Source of the DNA: an uncultured Verrucomicrobia subdivision 3 bacterium
GTDB taxonomy: Bacteria > Verrucomicrobiota > Verrucomicrobiia > Limisphaerales > UBA11358
Direction of reading: 5' to 3'
Assembly: GCA_903875465.1 (NCBI GenBank)
Contig: CAIQWB010000068.1
Coordinates: forward strand, 1-35,838
Length of the DNA stretch: 35,838 nt
Shown here: in pieces, positions 7,615 through 15,802 of the stretch
Layout: every line of letters starts with the position of its first letter
How positions within the stretch are numbered: the stretch's first letter is position 1
Position numbers and translations under genes: made by a program
The notes under the pieces: model-generated
Database searches by the model: none
Told to the model about the DNA's origin: nothing
What the model saw: the letters and a program-made list of their open reading frames with translations, nothing else

Positions 7615-9804
7615 TTAATTGGCGGATAAGGTTGCCGGCGGTGCCGCCTGTTCATCCAGTTCCAATCGTAAATAGTCGTAAATAATCCCGCTGGTGAGGC
7701 CACCGGCGGGAATACTTAGTTGGAGCCTGTTGGTGCCGGCAACTAGCTTGGCCGCATCAAAGTCCAAGTCATGCTCTTCCCAATACCCGCCAATCCCGTC
7801 CCGGTTAATCGTGCCGTTATAAACCAGATCTGTCACCCGCCCAATCAACTGACTATTCAGGGAGACCACTATACTGCGCGCCCCCACCCCACAAATGGCC
7901 AGCCGCAAGGTCGCCTTGCCGCGCACCGTCGCAGGCAGGGTAAAATTCACCGTCCACGTGGTGGCCCGCCCCGATCCCGCGCCGTTGGTATTGGTGGGAT
8001 TTTCTGAGTGCGGCACCTGCTCAAAGAACCAGTCCCGGCGGTAATCGCTTTGCCCCACAACAAAGTTCACGTCGTTGGGAAATAACTTGGGATATTGGAC
8101 ATACCAGCCCCAGTGATAATAATCGTCACCTTTGAAAAACTCGGAGGCGTCCCGATTAGGAACCCCAATATCCCAGAGCTGCCGGCCATGCCGGACCGGC
8201 TGCCAATTGACCTTGCCCAGGGCAAGCCGTTCACCCGCCGCGACCACGACATTGGTTAACGACAAATCCCCAAGCACACCATCCGCAAGCGCATGCAGGG
8301 TATAAGTGCCCGGCCGTACGTTGGGAATATCGAAATTCCCGTATGGGTCCGCTGCCACCCAAAACTCATAATTTTTGGCATCATTCTGCCAGTTTACCAC
8401 CCGGGCAGGCCCGCCGCTGCCAACACCACCGCCACCCCGCCCAAAGCGTCCCCGACCAAAGCCATTCGTTGCCAATCGTCCAAAGTCATTTCCCCCCAGC
8501 CGATTGGTGCCGCGCGGATAACCCGGCCCGCCATTCAAAGTATCCGGGCCGATTAAGCGACCCAAGAAACCATTGGTCCCCGAACCATTCGATTCATCTT
8601 CCCCACCGCCTCCCGGACCAAAGCCTCCCCGGTTTCGCGGCGGCATGGGCGGCGTATAATCTGGCACGGAAAGCCCCACCAAAATATTGCTCATGCGCGC
8701 ACCGGGAGCAAAGGAATCATTTAAAACCAGCCGGCCGGTCACCGTGGCACGTCCGCTTTTATGCGGGTAATCCACGCCGCCCACCCACTCAAAGGGCCAG
8801 GCCTTGGCCTCCGTCCGGGCCTTGGCCAGGGCATCGTGCCAGAGGCCGTCATGATCCGATCCGGCATTGCAATAAATCAGAAATGGCCCGATGACTTTGG
8901 TCCAGTTATCCGTCGCCGCGATATTACAAAGGCTGCCCCCATAGTGACTGCCGCGCCAATAGTTTAGCAGCGTGGGCGGCGCCGGGGCGTTCAAATTGTT
9001 GATGTTAAAGGTTGCGTCGCGATGCGACGATAACTCGTACTTCGTGGGGCCACCGCTTAAGTATTCCACCGAGGGATTCACCAACCAGAGTCCGACGCGA
9101 TGCGCTGTACTGGACCATCCCCAGGCACGCACGCTAAACTGATTGGCAGCATAATCGTATTTATGCTCCACCTGACCCTGGTACAGGCCACTGTTCATGC
9201 GCCGCACTTCTTTCATGTTAAGCTGGGTGCCATGGTTCCAGTCATAGGTGGTGATCATCGCCATATTGCGGCGCGCATCCACGGTCATCCAGTCAAACAC
9301 ATCATCATTGAGTTTGGCACAGAAACGCGCCTCGCCCACGGAGGTGGTGGCATAATTGGTGGGGTGGCTGAAAATGGCGTAGGTGTAAACCCCCGAATCG
9401 CCACGGCCAAGTGCATAACGAATTTCCACATCCGCAATCACGCTGCCGCCCGGTCCACCCCCCAGACGATTACCGCCCGAAATGCCCTTGATGGACACCT
9501 CCGCCCGCTCGCCGCCGTTGGCTTGCGGATCGATCGTCACCCGGATGACTTTCTGACTGCCCAACGCATTATGGGACCAGTAGGCGGCCGGGTGGCCTGA
9601 GGCGGTATCCAGCATTTCCAGTCCCGCATAGCGCAGGGAGATCAAATCTCCCGAACGCTTGGCGACGGTCACTGCCACCAGGCGGTTGGAGAGGAGGTAG
9701 CTGGTGTCATTTTGCTGCAGTGTCACCACCTCCCTGGCGGGGGCACACACCATTGCGGACCAAAGCAGCAGCAAGCTGGCAAACCGGTGGACAGGTAATT
9801 TCAT
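7615..9804 (-). CDS. Secreted rhamnogalacturonan lyase, polysaccharide lyase family 4-like
   Basis: A 729-residue exported protein (signal peptide about 1-23) likely to cleave the rhamnogalacturonan-I backbone of pectin by beta-elimination. Residues about 25-360 form the catalytic beta-sandwich; GEARFCAKLNDDVFDWM (K164) and QVEHKYDYAAN (H214) match conserved PL4 regions and are the best candidates for catalytic Lys/His, by inference. A fibronectin-like domain (about 370-560) contains YGNFDIPNVRPGTYTLHAL, typical of the family, but is interrupted by a Gly/Asn/Arg-rich insert of about 90 residues (about 383-475). The C-terminal carbohydrate-binding-like domain (about 560-720) has YYHWGWYVQYPKLFPNDV and IIYDYLRLEL. 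It lies 70 bases downstream of the AttH-like gene and could be the last gene of that operon. Confidence 0.9.
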   Translation of the reverse strand: MKLPVHRFASLLLLWSAMVCAPAREVVTLQQNDTSYLLSNRLVAVTVAKRSGDLISLRYAGLEMLDTASGHPAAYWSHNALGSQKVIRVTIDPQANGGERAEVSIKGISGGNRLGGGPGGSVIADVEIRYALGRGDSGVYTYAIFSHPTNYATTSVGEARFCAKLNDDVFDWMTVDARRNMAMITTYDWNHGTQLNMKEVRRMNSGLYQGQVEHKYDYAANQFSVRAWGWSSTAHRVGLWLVNPSVEYLSGGPTKYELSSHRDATFNINNLNAPAPPTLLNYWRGSHYGGSLCNIAATDNWTKVIGPFLIYCNAGSDHDGLWHDALAKARTEAKAWPFEWVGGVDYPHKSGRATVTGRLVLNDSFAPGARMSNILVGLSVPDYTPPMPPRNRGGFGPGGGGEDESNGSGTNGFLGRLIGPDTLNGGPGYPRGTNRLGGNDFGRLATNGFGRGRFGRGGGGVGSGGPARVVNWQNDAKNYEFWVAADPYGNFDIPNVRPGTYTLHALADGVLGDLSLTNVVVAAGERLALGKVNWQPVRHGRQLWDIGVPNRDASEFFKGDDYYHWGWYVQYPKLFPNDVNFVVGQSDYRRDWFFEQVPHSENPTNTNGAGSGRATTWTVNFTLPATVRGKATLRLAICGVGARSIVVSLNSQLIGRVTDLVYNGTINRDGIGGYWEEHDLDFDAAKLVAGTNRLQLSIPAGGLTSGIIYDYLRLELDEQAAPPATLSAN

Positions 9805-9874
9805 TTAATTGGATCATCCACTTGGATCAAGGGGATTAACCAGCCAGACGCTCGGGACCACCGCCGGGTGACAC

Positions 9875-11047
9875 TTAAAACTTCCCTTTGAGACTTTGAC
9901 CGTACCCCGTGAGTTCCATGTAGGCCCGGCCGATTTCATGTTGCGCAGCATCCCGCACCCGGCAGGCCCCTTCCCAATAACCCACTCCGCCAATTTTGCC
10001 CGCCAATTCCTGATCGGGCACCAAGGGTTCCACCACGAAGGTTTCCCAATTGCCGCTGGCGGGATTAAAGGCCTCCAATTGCATTTTTGCCGGATAATCC
10101 GTGCCCGTTTTGCGGCTGTGCCAGTGCTCCAACACGGTCCATTTAAACTGCCTGGGGCCCACCTGGCGCACAGCACTCTGACGGTCCACCCAAGCCAGGG
10201 TTGAAAAAGGATCGGTGGTACCATCCGCCCGGCGCATCCGGTAAGCCATGATTTCGCGCCCGTCAAACAATTGCAGGCTCAGCCAGTCCCAGCCCACTTG
10301 GTCGGTCCCGACCTGGCTGCTGCTAAATTCGTGATCCATCCATGCCTCGCCCGTGACCGCCAGATGGTTGTCGTTGAGGGTGAGGTCACCAGTGGCCGCC
10401 AGCCGGGTGTAGGTCAGGTAGTGGCTCGCTGCCGTGGGATCCTGGGCTTTACGGGAAACGCCATTGGTACCGAACACCACCAGCGGCTTTTGCGGAGTGA
10501 AATCCAGGGTAAAGGCCACGGCATCCCCAATGGTGGCTTGCAAGGCAAAGGTTTCCCTCCCGGCCGACCCAACCGCGGCTGGCAGCAATCGGTAGGTCCA
10601 GTTGCCGTTACGCACGTCCAGGGTGTTGGTGGCCGCAGCCGCATCCCACCCCGCCCGGTTGATGCGTTCTTGAAAGCGAAATTCACCGCTGGTTTTGTCC
10701 ACCAAGGCCATGTGGGCCAGGTAAATCTGATCATTGCCAAAATCGTCAGAGGCGGAGCGGTTGGTGCTGGTGGGCGGCAACAGCGCGCGCCGGAAGAAAG
10801 TGGCTTGAAACCCGTAAGTCGACCGATTAGTCGCCACTAAATGGCCGGTGACATACCACCATTCGATGGCAAATTCCGGGTGACTGCCATGGTCGCGGGG
10901 AAACGCAAAGTGCCGACCCGGCTGCGGCAGGGCATAACCATCGGCGGTCTGGGAGGGTAATTGCGCCGCCGCCGGCAGCCCCTGCCCTGCCAGCCAGAGC
11001 AGGCTGCCGAAACCCAACCATTGCTTAAAAATATGCATGGGATTCAT
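9875..11047 (-). CDS. AttH/CrtC-like secreted lipocalin-type protein ('predicted secreted hydrolase')
   Basis: A 390-residue protein with a signal peptide (about 1-28) and the two lipocalin-like halves of the AttH/carotenoid 1,2-hydratase superfamily. FPRDHGSHPEFAIEWWYVTGHL (about residues 45-68) is the family hallmark, followed by YGFQATFFRR, YLAHMALVDKTSGEFRF and GEAWMDHEFSSSQVGTDQVGWDW (about 235-260). Related genes sit next to an ATPase and FtsX permeases in attEFGH-type clusters, as here. The start ATG (11045-11047) overlaps the permease stop as ATGA, which rules out a longer upstream start. The true substrate is unknown; a lipid or cell-envelope ligand is more plausible than a carotenoid, since no carotenoid genes are present. 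Confidence 0.9.
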   Translation of the reverse strand: MNPMHIFKQWLGFGSLLWLAGQGLPAAAQLPSQTADGYALPQPGRHFAFPRDHGSHPEFAIEWWYVTGHLVATNRSTYGFQATFFRRALLPPTSTNRSASDDFGNDQIYLAHMALVDKTSGEFRFQERINRAGWDAAAATNTLDVRNGNWTYRLLPAAVGSAGRETFALQATIGDAVAFTLDFTPQKPLVVFGTNGVSRKAQDPTAASHYLTYTRLAATGDLTLNDNHLAVTGEAWMDHEFSSSQVGTDQVGWDWLSLQLFDGREIMAYRMRRADGTTDPFSTLAWVDRQSAVRQVGPRQFKWTVLEHWHSRKTGTDYPAKMQLEAFNPASGNWETFVVEPLVPDQELAGKIGGVGYWEGACRVRDAAQHEIGRAYMELTGYGQSLKGKF

Positions 11048-13695
11048 TCCTCGCGCTCCGCCGGTAAACGCGTGGACCACCGGCCGGCAAACCAGCCGGC
11101 CAGGGTGGCGCTGGCCAGCACCAGCAGGGCCAGGATAATTAATTGGCCCCACGGATGGTCCGTTTGCAAGGTCCAGCCGAAGGTTTGTTTGTTGATCCGG
11201 AAAATCAGCAGCCAGCCCAGGGCCAGACTGACCAGCAAACCAGCGCTGAGTCCGGCCACGGCCAGCAGGCCACCTTCCAGCGCCGCCGCCCAGGACAACT
11301 CCCGGCGGCGCAACCCCAGCGCCCGCAGGGTGGCCAGATCATTCCGGCGTTCCCAAAGCAAACTGGTCATGGTAAATGCCAGCCCCACCACCGCCACCAG
11401 AATGCCGATTAACTCCAGCGCATAGGTGACCGCAAAGGTCTGGCGGAAAATCCGCAGCGCTTCGCCACGCAAAAATCCACTCGTAAACACCCCCAGGCCT
11501 GGATGTGCCGCCCGCAATTTGGCCCGCAACGCTTCCGGATCACTCCCCGGCTGAAGGGCAAGGATCACACTGGCCGCCATTTCGGTGCCAAACCATTTGG
11601 CAAATTGCCCACGCTCAAGCAGCATCGCCCCGCGCTCGTTGCCATAGTCGGCATAAATCCCCGCAATCGTAACGGGCTGAAAGCCGCCGGGCACGGGCAC
11701 TTGCACCACCTCCCCTTGGGCAACATGAAAGCGCTCGGAAAAGCTTTCGCTGGCCAGCACCAAATGGTCATTGCGGGCGGCGTCAAAAACCGTGTCATCC
11801 TGCGGTGCGCTCACCCAGGCGGGTTTGGAATAATCCCGAAAGAAGCGCGGGTCATGCCCCACGAGCAGCGTGGAAACGCCATTCAGGATCAGTTCCCGGC
11901 CCTGAATCACGTTGGCCTGTTTGACACTGGGATCCTTCGCGATGCTTTCCCAAGTTGCTGGCGCAATGCGGTTGATGGAGGAGGCGGTTTGATCCCCATC
12001 ACTGGAGAGGTAGACGTCCGCTTGAAAGGTGCGCGCAATCCAGCCGCGCATGGTCGTGTCAAAGCTGCCAACCAGAATGGCCATACCCGCCGTCATGCCC
12101 ACGGCACACACCAACCCGGCAGCGGCCAGCCGGTGACGGCCGCTCGGTTTGCGCAAATGACTGCACGCCAGCCCCAGGGGAACCGAATCCCATTTAAGCC
12201 ATTGGAAAAACCGGGCGAAGCCCGCCAGAATTTGTCCGGCAAACACACCCGCCCCAAAAATCCAGCACAGCGCCGTGGCATAGGAAGCCAGCGGCAGGCG
12301 CGCGCCCCCTTCCATCCGCAAGGGCGGCAGGAACGTGAGCAGCAGGCCCAACCCAAGCAGCCCCAGTCCCAAATCCATTCGTTGCAGCCAGCGACCACCA
12401 GGATCACTGGCCGTACCCGTGCGACTGGCAATTTGCGCCGGCGGGGTGTTGGCCGCCAGCCGCGCAGGCCGCCAGCCGGCCACCGTGCTCGCGGCAACCG
12501 CCACTATCAGGGCAATCAGGGCTTCCTGGAAATCAAACGGCGCCGAATCGACATTTCGACCAAAATACAGGGCGTGCATGGTGCGCCCCACTGTTTGGAC
12601 GGCCAATTGGGCCCCCAGCCAACCCAAAGCAAGACCGAGTAATCCGCCCACCAAGCCAATCACCGCCGCCTCCACCAGCCAGGCTTGTTGAATTTGACGG
12701 GCGGTGACGCCGAGTGAGCGCAAAATGGCAATCTCATTGCGCCGGCGCACCACCGCGCCGTTTAAGCCTTGAAACACCAAATAAAGGCCAACGAGCAGCG
12801 CGAGCAACGACAGAATGGTCAGGTTCAGACGAAAGGCCCGGGTCATGGTCACCCCTGCCTCGCGGCGCTCCGCCGAGGAACTCACCACCCAGCGGGGTGC
12901 CGCCGGCAGGTTGGCCCCCTCCAATGTTTGTTTGATCGCCGCCCAGCGTTCCGCCCGGAGCGCGCCGGGCTCCAGCACGAATTCAATCCGGTCCAGCCGC
13001 CCCACTTTATCGGTCAATCTCTGCAAATCCGGCAGATCCATGATCAGGAGTCCCGCCGGCGCGGCCGGTTGATTGGGGCGGTTGGGGATCAGCCCGGCAA
13101 CCTCCAGCGCCGCCAGGCGATCGTTGATCACGAGGGAAAGCCGGGATCCGTTGGTCAGTTGATCCCGCCGGGCCAGGGCGGCACTTATGTAAACTGCATT
13201 GGTCCTTAGCCCCCCCCCTGGCTGGTTGGGAGCCGACGGACTGGCTTCCGCACTGGCCGTGGCTGGCAAACCACCCCCATAAGCCGGACTGGATAAATTG
13301 ACCAGGGCCGGCAGATCGAGCCCGAGAATCTGATACGTGGGACGGGCACCGATGCCTTCCGTTTCAGCCCGTCGGGGCGGCACCGCGCTGGTTTCCAATA
13401 CCGGCACCAAGTTCACGGGCGTGTTGCCCAGCAGTTGCCGCAGGTCCTTCAGCACCGCCGTTGGTAACGGACCAACCGGCGCGGTGATCAGACCATCGCT
13501 TTCCGAAGTGATCAGGTCGGTGAAATTTGCAAATCCGGCCACGGCCGCCTCATTGGCCAGGCGGATGGAAAAAAACGCTGCCACGCCCAAGGCGAGGATC
13601 AAAAGTAATAACCAGGAAGATACTGGAGCCAGCCGCCAATGCCGCCAGGCAAAGCGTGTCCACAATATCCGTAATACATGAGGTTGATCGGGCAT
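11044..13695 (-). CDS. FtsX-family ABC transporter permease (double FtsX module)
   Basis: An 883-residue inner-membrane permease with two MacB/FtsX-type halves. The N-terminal helix (about 25-45, LLLLILALGVAAFFSIRL) is followed by a periplasmic domain (about 46-290). A helical FtsX module comes next (about 295-420, with RRRNEIAILRSLGVTARQIQ), then a central membrane region, a second periplasmic domain (about 500-740) and a final FtsX module (about 745-875, with ERRNDLATLRALGLRRREL). This layout matches large lipoprotein/lipid-handling permeases of the LolCE/AttFG/YbbP type, which usually pull substrates from the membrane and do not import small molecules. The ATG at 13695 is 13 bases after the ATPase stop; a GTG at 13734 would overlap the ATPase gene. 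Its stop overlaps the AttH-like start. Confidence 0.92.
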   Translation of the reverse strand: MPDQPHVLRILWTRFAWRHWRLAPVSSWLLLLILALGVAAFFSIRLANEAAVAGFANFTDLITSESDGLITAPVGPLPTAVLKDLRQLLGNTPVNLVPVLETSAVPPRRAETEGIGARPTYQILGLDLPALVNLSSPAYGGGLPATASAEASPSAPNQPGGGLRTNAVYISAALARRDQLTNGSRLSLVINDRLAALEVAGLIPNRPNQPAAPAGLLIMDLPDLQRLTDKVGRLDRIEFVLEPGALRAERWAAIKQTLEGANLPAAPRWVVSSSAERREAGVTMTRAFRLNLTILSLLALLVGLYLVFQGLNGAVVRRRNEIAILRSLGVTARQIQQAWLVEAAVIGLVGGLLGLALGWLGAQLAVQTVGRTMHALYFGRNVDSAPFDFQEALIALIVAVAASTVAGWRPARLAANTPPAQIASRTGTASDPGGRWLQRMDLGLGLLGLGLLLTFLPPLRMEGGARLPLASYATALCWIFGAGVFAGQILAGFARFFQWLKWDSVPLGLACSHLRKPSGRHRLAAAGLVCAVGMTAGMAILVGSFDTTMRGWIARTFQADVYLSSDGDQTASSINRIAPATWESIAKDPSVKQANVIQGRELILNGVSTLLVGHDPRFFRDYSKPAWVSAPQDDTVFDAARNDHLVLASESFSERFHVAQGEVVQVPVPGGFQPVTIAGIYADYGNERGAMLLERGQFAKWFGTEMAASVILALQPGSDPEALRAKLRAAHPGLGVFTSGFLRGEALRIFRQTFAVTYALELIGILVAVVGLAFTMTSLLWERRNDLATLRALGLRRRELSWAAALEGGLLAVAGLSAGLLVSLALGWLLIFRINKQTFGWTLQTDHPWGQLIILALLVLASATLAGWFAGRWSTRLPAEREE

Positions 13696-13708
13696 GGCCA
13701 GCGGGGGG

Positions 13709-14440
13709 CTAATCAGTATCTGCCTTGCGCACACCGCTAATCAAGCCGTCGCGCAGATGAATTTCCCGATGGCAAATATGCGTGGCCGCACCGCTGTGGG
13801 TCACCAGCAAGAGCGCCGTGCCGGTTTCATCAGACAACTCCTGGAGCAGGTCCAAAATAATGGCCCCATTGCGGGAATCCAAATTGCCGGTTGGCTCATC
13901 CGCCAGCAGCACCGCCGGCGCATGCGCGAGGGCGCGGGCGATGGCCACGCGTTGCATTTCCCCGCCGGAGAGCTCGCCGGGCAGGGCCTGCGACCGCCCG
14001 GCGACTCCCACCCGCTCTAAGAGCGAGCGGACCCGGTCGGTCCGCTCGGCACGGGCCACCCCGTTCAATTGCAAAGGCAGTTCCACATTCTCCGCTGCCG
14101 TGAGGGTGGGCAATAGATGAAAGAATTGAAAAATGGTGCCAATATCCCGCCGCCGGACTTCCGTAAGCCCATCCGCATCCATTAACTCCAACGCCTGGTT
14201 CTTGAAGCAAATACTGCCACTATCTGGCCGGTCCACGCCGCCCAGACAATTCAGCAAGGTGGATTTGCCACTGCCCGAAGGCCCGGTCAAGGCCAGCCTT
14301 TCACCGGCCCGGAGTTCCAGTGAAACCCCGCGCAACACCGGCCGCCCGGCATAGGCCTTCGCCACATCTTTGGCCGTCAAGACCAGCCCCCGGCCCGCAG
14401 TTGGGGGTTCCGCCATCGGCGCGTTTATCAAAGGTTGCAT
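13709..14440 (-). CDS. ABC transporter ATPase, LolD/MacB type
   Basis: A 243-residue ATP-binding subunit that powers the adjacent FtsX permease. It has Walker A GPSGSGKSTLLN, a Q-loop IFQFFHLLPTLTAAENVELPL, signature LSGGEMQRVAIARAL, Walker B VLLADEPTGNLDS and the switch His in LLLVTHS. The TAAENVELPL segment after the Q-loop and DEPTGNLDS are typical of the LolD/MacB/FtsE branch. Starts are possible at ATG 14440, ATG 14416 and TTG 14446; 14440 is chosen. It is the first gene of a minus-strand operon (ATPase, permease, AttH-like, then probably the lyase) and is separated from a family A repeat by about 115 bases that include an AT-rich stretch (TATATTTATATCC on its strand) that may serve as a -10 region. 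Confidence 0.93.
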   Translation of the reverse strand: MQPLINAPMAEPPTAGRGLVLTAKDVAKAYAGRPVLRGVSLELRAGERLALTGPSGSGKSTLLNCLGGVDRPDSGSICFKNQALELMDADGLTEVRRRDIGTIFQFFHLLPTLTAAENVELPLQLNGVARAERTDRVRSLLERVGVAGRSQALPGELSGGEMQRVAIARALAHAPAVLLADEPTGNLDSRNGAIILDLLQELSDETGTALLLVTHSGAATHICHREIHLRDGLISGVRKADTD

Positions 14441-14554
14441 TTTCAACAGTTCCAGTATCCGTCAGATTTGCCGCAATACAATGGCTGCAGGATATAAATA
14501 TAATCGCAACTTGGCGAGCTAAGCCGCAACCATTTTGTAGTAAGCCAGAATTAG

Positions 14555-14779
14555 CCCAAACTCCGAAATTAAAATGGCTGGGATGTGTCAAGATGTTGGA
14601 GCAGAAACCCTTTGGTAAAATCGCCGGCCTACCCGCATTGGTCTGGTGAGACTGCCTCGGCGCGCAGCGCGCATCCTTAAATGGGCAACTGCTTGGCAGC
14701 GGCTTGGGAAGCCCATGTTCCCAAGCGCTTAGGCCCAAGAGATGGATGCAGACCGGCCGTTTTAATTTCGGAGTTCGGG
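14555..14779 (+). repeat. Family A interspersed repeat, copy 1 (MITE-like, 225 bp)
   Basis: Non-coding element whose left end is CCCAAACTCCGAAATTAAAA (14555-14574). Its right end reads, on the other strand, CCCGAACTCCGAAATTAAAA: one mismatch in 20. It is flanked by a direct repeat ATTAG (14550-14554 and 14780-14784), a likely 5-bp target duplication. It sits in the divergent gap between the ABC operon and a secreted-protein gene. The same sequence, with small changes, recurs at 24190, 33891 and 35507. A recurring minus-strand frame beginning MG.xAWE...PKPLPSSCPF is a by-product of the repeat, not a gene. Confidence 0.9.
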
Positions 14780-14784
14780 ATTAG

Positions 14785-15084
14785 CCTGGTCTTTTCATCA
14801 CGCGGCGCACCCAATGGCCTTTCCAATACATGGCCAAGCCCAGGCAATTGAGGCCCCCATTCTGTCGCAAGACCTCCATGGGCGATTTACCTCCCAGCTA
14901 AATCTCATCACCCGCCAGGCGACTTGGCAAAATTGATAAAAAGCTTGGTTTTTTTTGCTTAACTGTTAAAAAAATGGATAATAAGTATTGAATTCGTTCA
15001 TTCGGCAGTGGTTAATAAATGATTGAGCGTGAATGGCTGTCCCGGGCCGGGCTGGTCAGAATTATTGAATGCGATAAAAATAAT
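14785..15084 (+). other. Intergenic stretch upstream of the secreted-protein gene
   Basis: 300 bases without a gene. The first half is unremarkable; from about 14930 it is AT-rich (TTGGTTTTTTTTGCTTAAC, then TAATAAGTATTG) and probably holds the promoter of the gene starting at 15085. No pair of boxes is good enough to name. Confidence 0.5.
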
Positions 15085-15525
15085 ATGAATAAATTTTTAC
15101 TTCCCCTGATGTTTCTCCTGCCAGGCTTGGCTTCTGCCCAGACTTATTCCATCGACTGGCACAAAATTGCCGGTGGTGGTGGAACCAGCAGCGGCGGAAA
15201 CTACACCCTGAGCGGCACCATTGGCCAACCGGACGCAGGCGTGGCCATGACCGGCGGCAGCTATTCCCTGACGGGCGGTTTTTGGAGTCTGGTTTCCGTC
15301 GTGCAAAGCGCCGGCCTGCCCAATCTTAGCATTGCCCATGCCGGCAACTCGGTGATCGTCTTCTGGCCCAATACCGGCAGCTATACCTTGCAACAGAATG
15401 GCAATCTCGCCACGCCGGGCGGCTGGGCAGCCACCGCTTATACCATCTCCAGCGCGAATGGAACAAACAGCGTCACCATTGCTGCTCCTTCGGGCCAGTT
15501 GTTTTTCCGTTTGTCCAACCCCTAA
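15085..15525 (+). CDS. Small secreted protein with WP...FFRL C-terminal module
   Basis: A 146-residue exported protein: signal peptide about 1-19 (ending ASAQ), then a compact motif block with WHKIAGGGGTSSGGNYTLSG, TIGQPDAG and GGSYSLTGGFWS (about 24-72). By my recollection this block recurs in many secreted verrucomicrobial proteins. The rest (about 80-146) is a beta-rich module with VFWPNTGSYTLQQNGNL ... NGTNSVTIAAPSGQLFFRLSNP, the same type that ends the neighbouring large protein. The ATG at 15085 is chosen because it gives a normal signal peptide; an upstream in-frame ATG at 15019 adds 22 residues that do not look like part of an export signal. No enzymatic motif is seen. Probably displayed on or released from the cell surface. 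Confidence 0.75.
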   Translation: MNKFLLPLMFLLPGLASAQTYSIDWHKIAGGGGTSSGGNYTLSGTIGQPDAGVAMTGGSYSLTGGFWSLVSVVQSAGLPNLSIAHAGNSVIVFWPNTGSYTLQQNGNLATPGGWAATAYTISSANGTNSVTIAAPSGQLFFRLSNP

Positions 15526-15802
15526 AACGCAGGAGTTCGGCCGCATCATGTGCGGTTGCTGGCCTTCGCCGCGGATTGGTTCAGCTGGCCACCGCTGCTT
15601 TACCCCCAACCTCACCAAGATCCGCCAAGGGAAAAACTGGTTCTGGGAGGCAACGCATTTAGTTATCGTGCGGGAACAGTGTTTCAAATGTGTCATTTTG
15701 GCCAACCCTCTTACCAAAATCAGTGTGCCAAGTGATTGTGGCCAATTTATGCCTCTGGAAAAAGCGGGGCAGTTGGGGCACTTTAGGCTGAACTCATCCC
15801 GC
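15526..15802 (+). other. Intergenic gap between the two secreted-protein genes
   Basis: 277 bases. An open frame runs through it in phase with the large protein, but it starts inside the upstream gene and has no export signal before 15803, so it is read as non-coding. No terminator hairpin or promoter is clear. Confidence 0.5.

Noticed and set aside
11503-12642. Plus-strand open frame of 379 codons opposite the FtsX permease
   Set aside because: Antisense to a clear permease; composition is Arg/Pro/His-rich as expected for a shadow in GC-rich DNA.
14301-14738. Minus-strand frame beginning MGLSAWE with KPLPSSCPF, recurring in copies 2 and 4
   Set aside because: The frame is shared only because the DNA repeat is shared; it runs out of the element into unrelated sequence at a different point in each copy.
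15398-15802. N-terminal extension of the large secreted protein
   Set aside because: It overlaps the upstream gene and has no export signal, whereas the ATG at 15803 is followed by a normal signal peptide.
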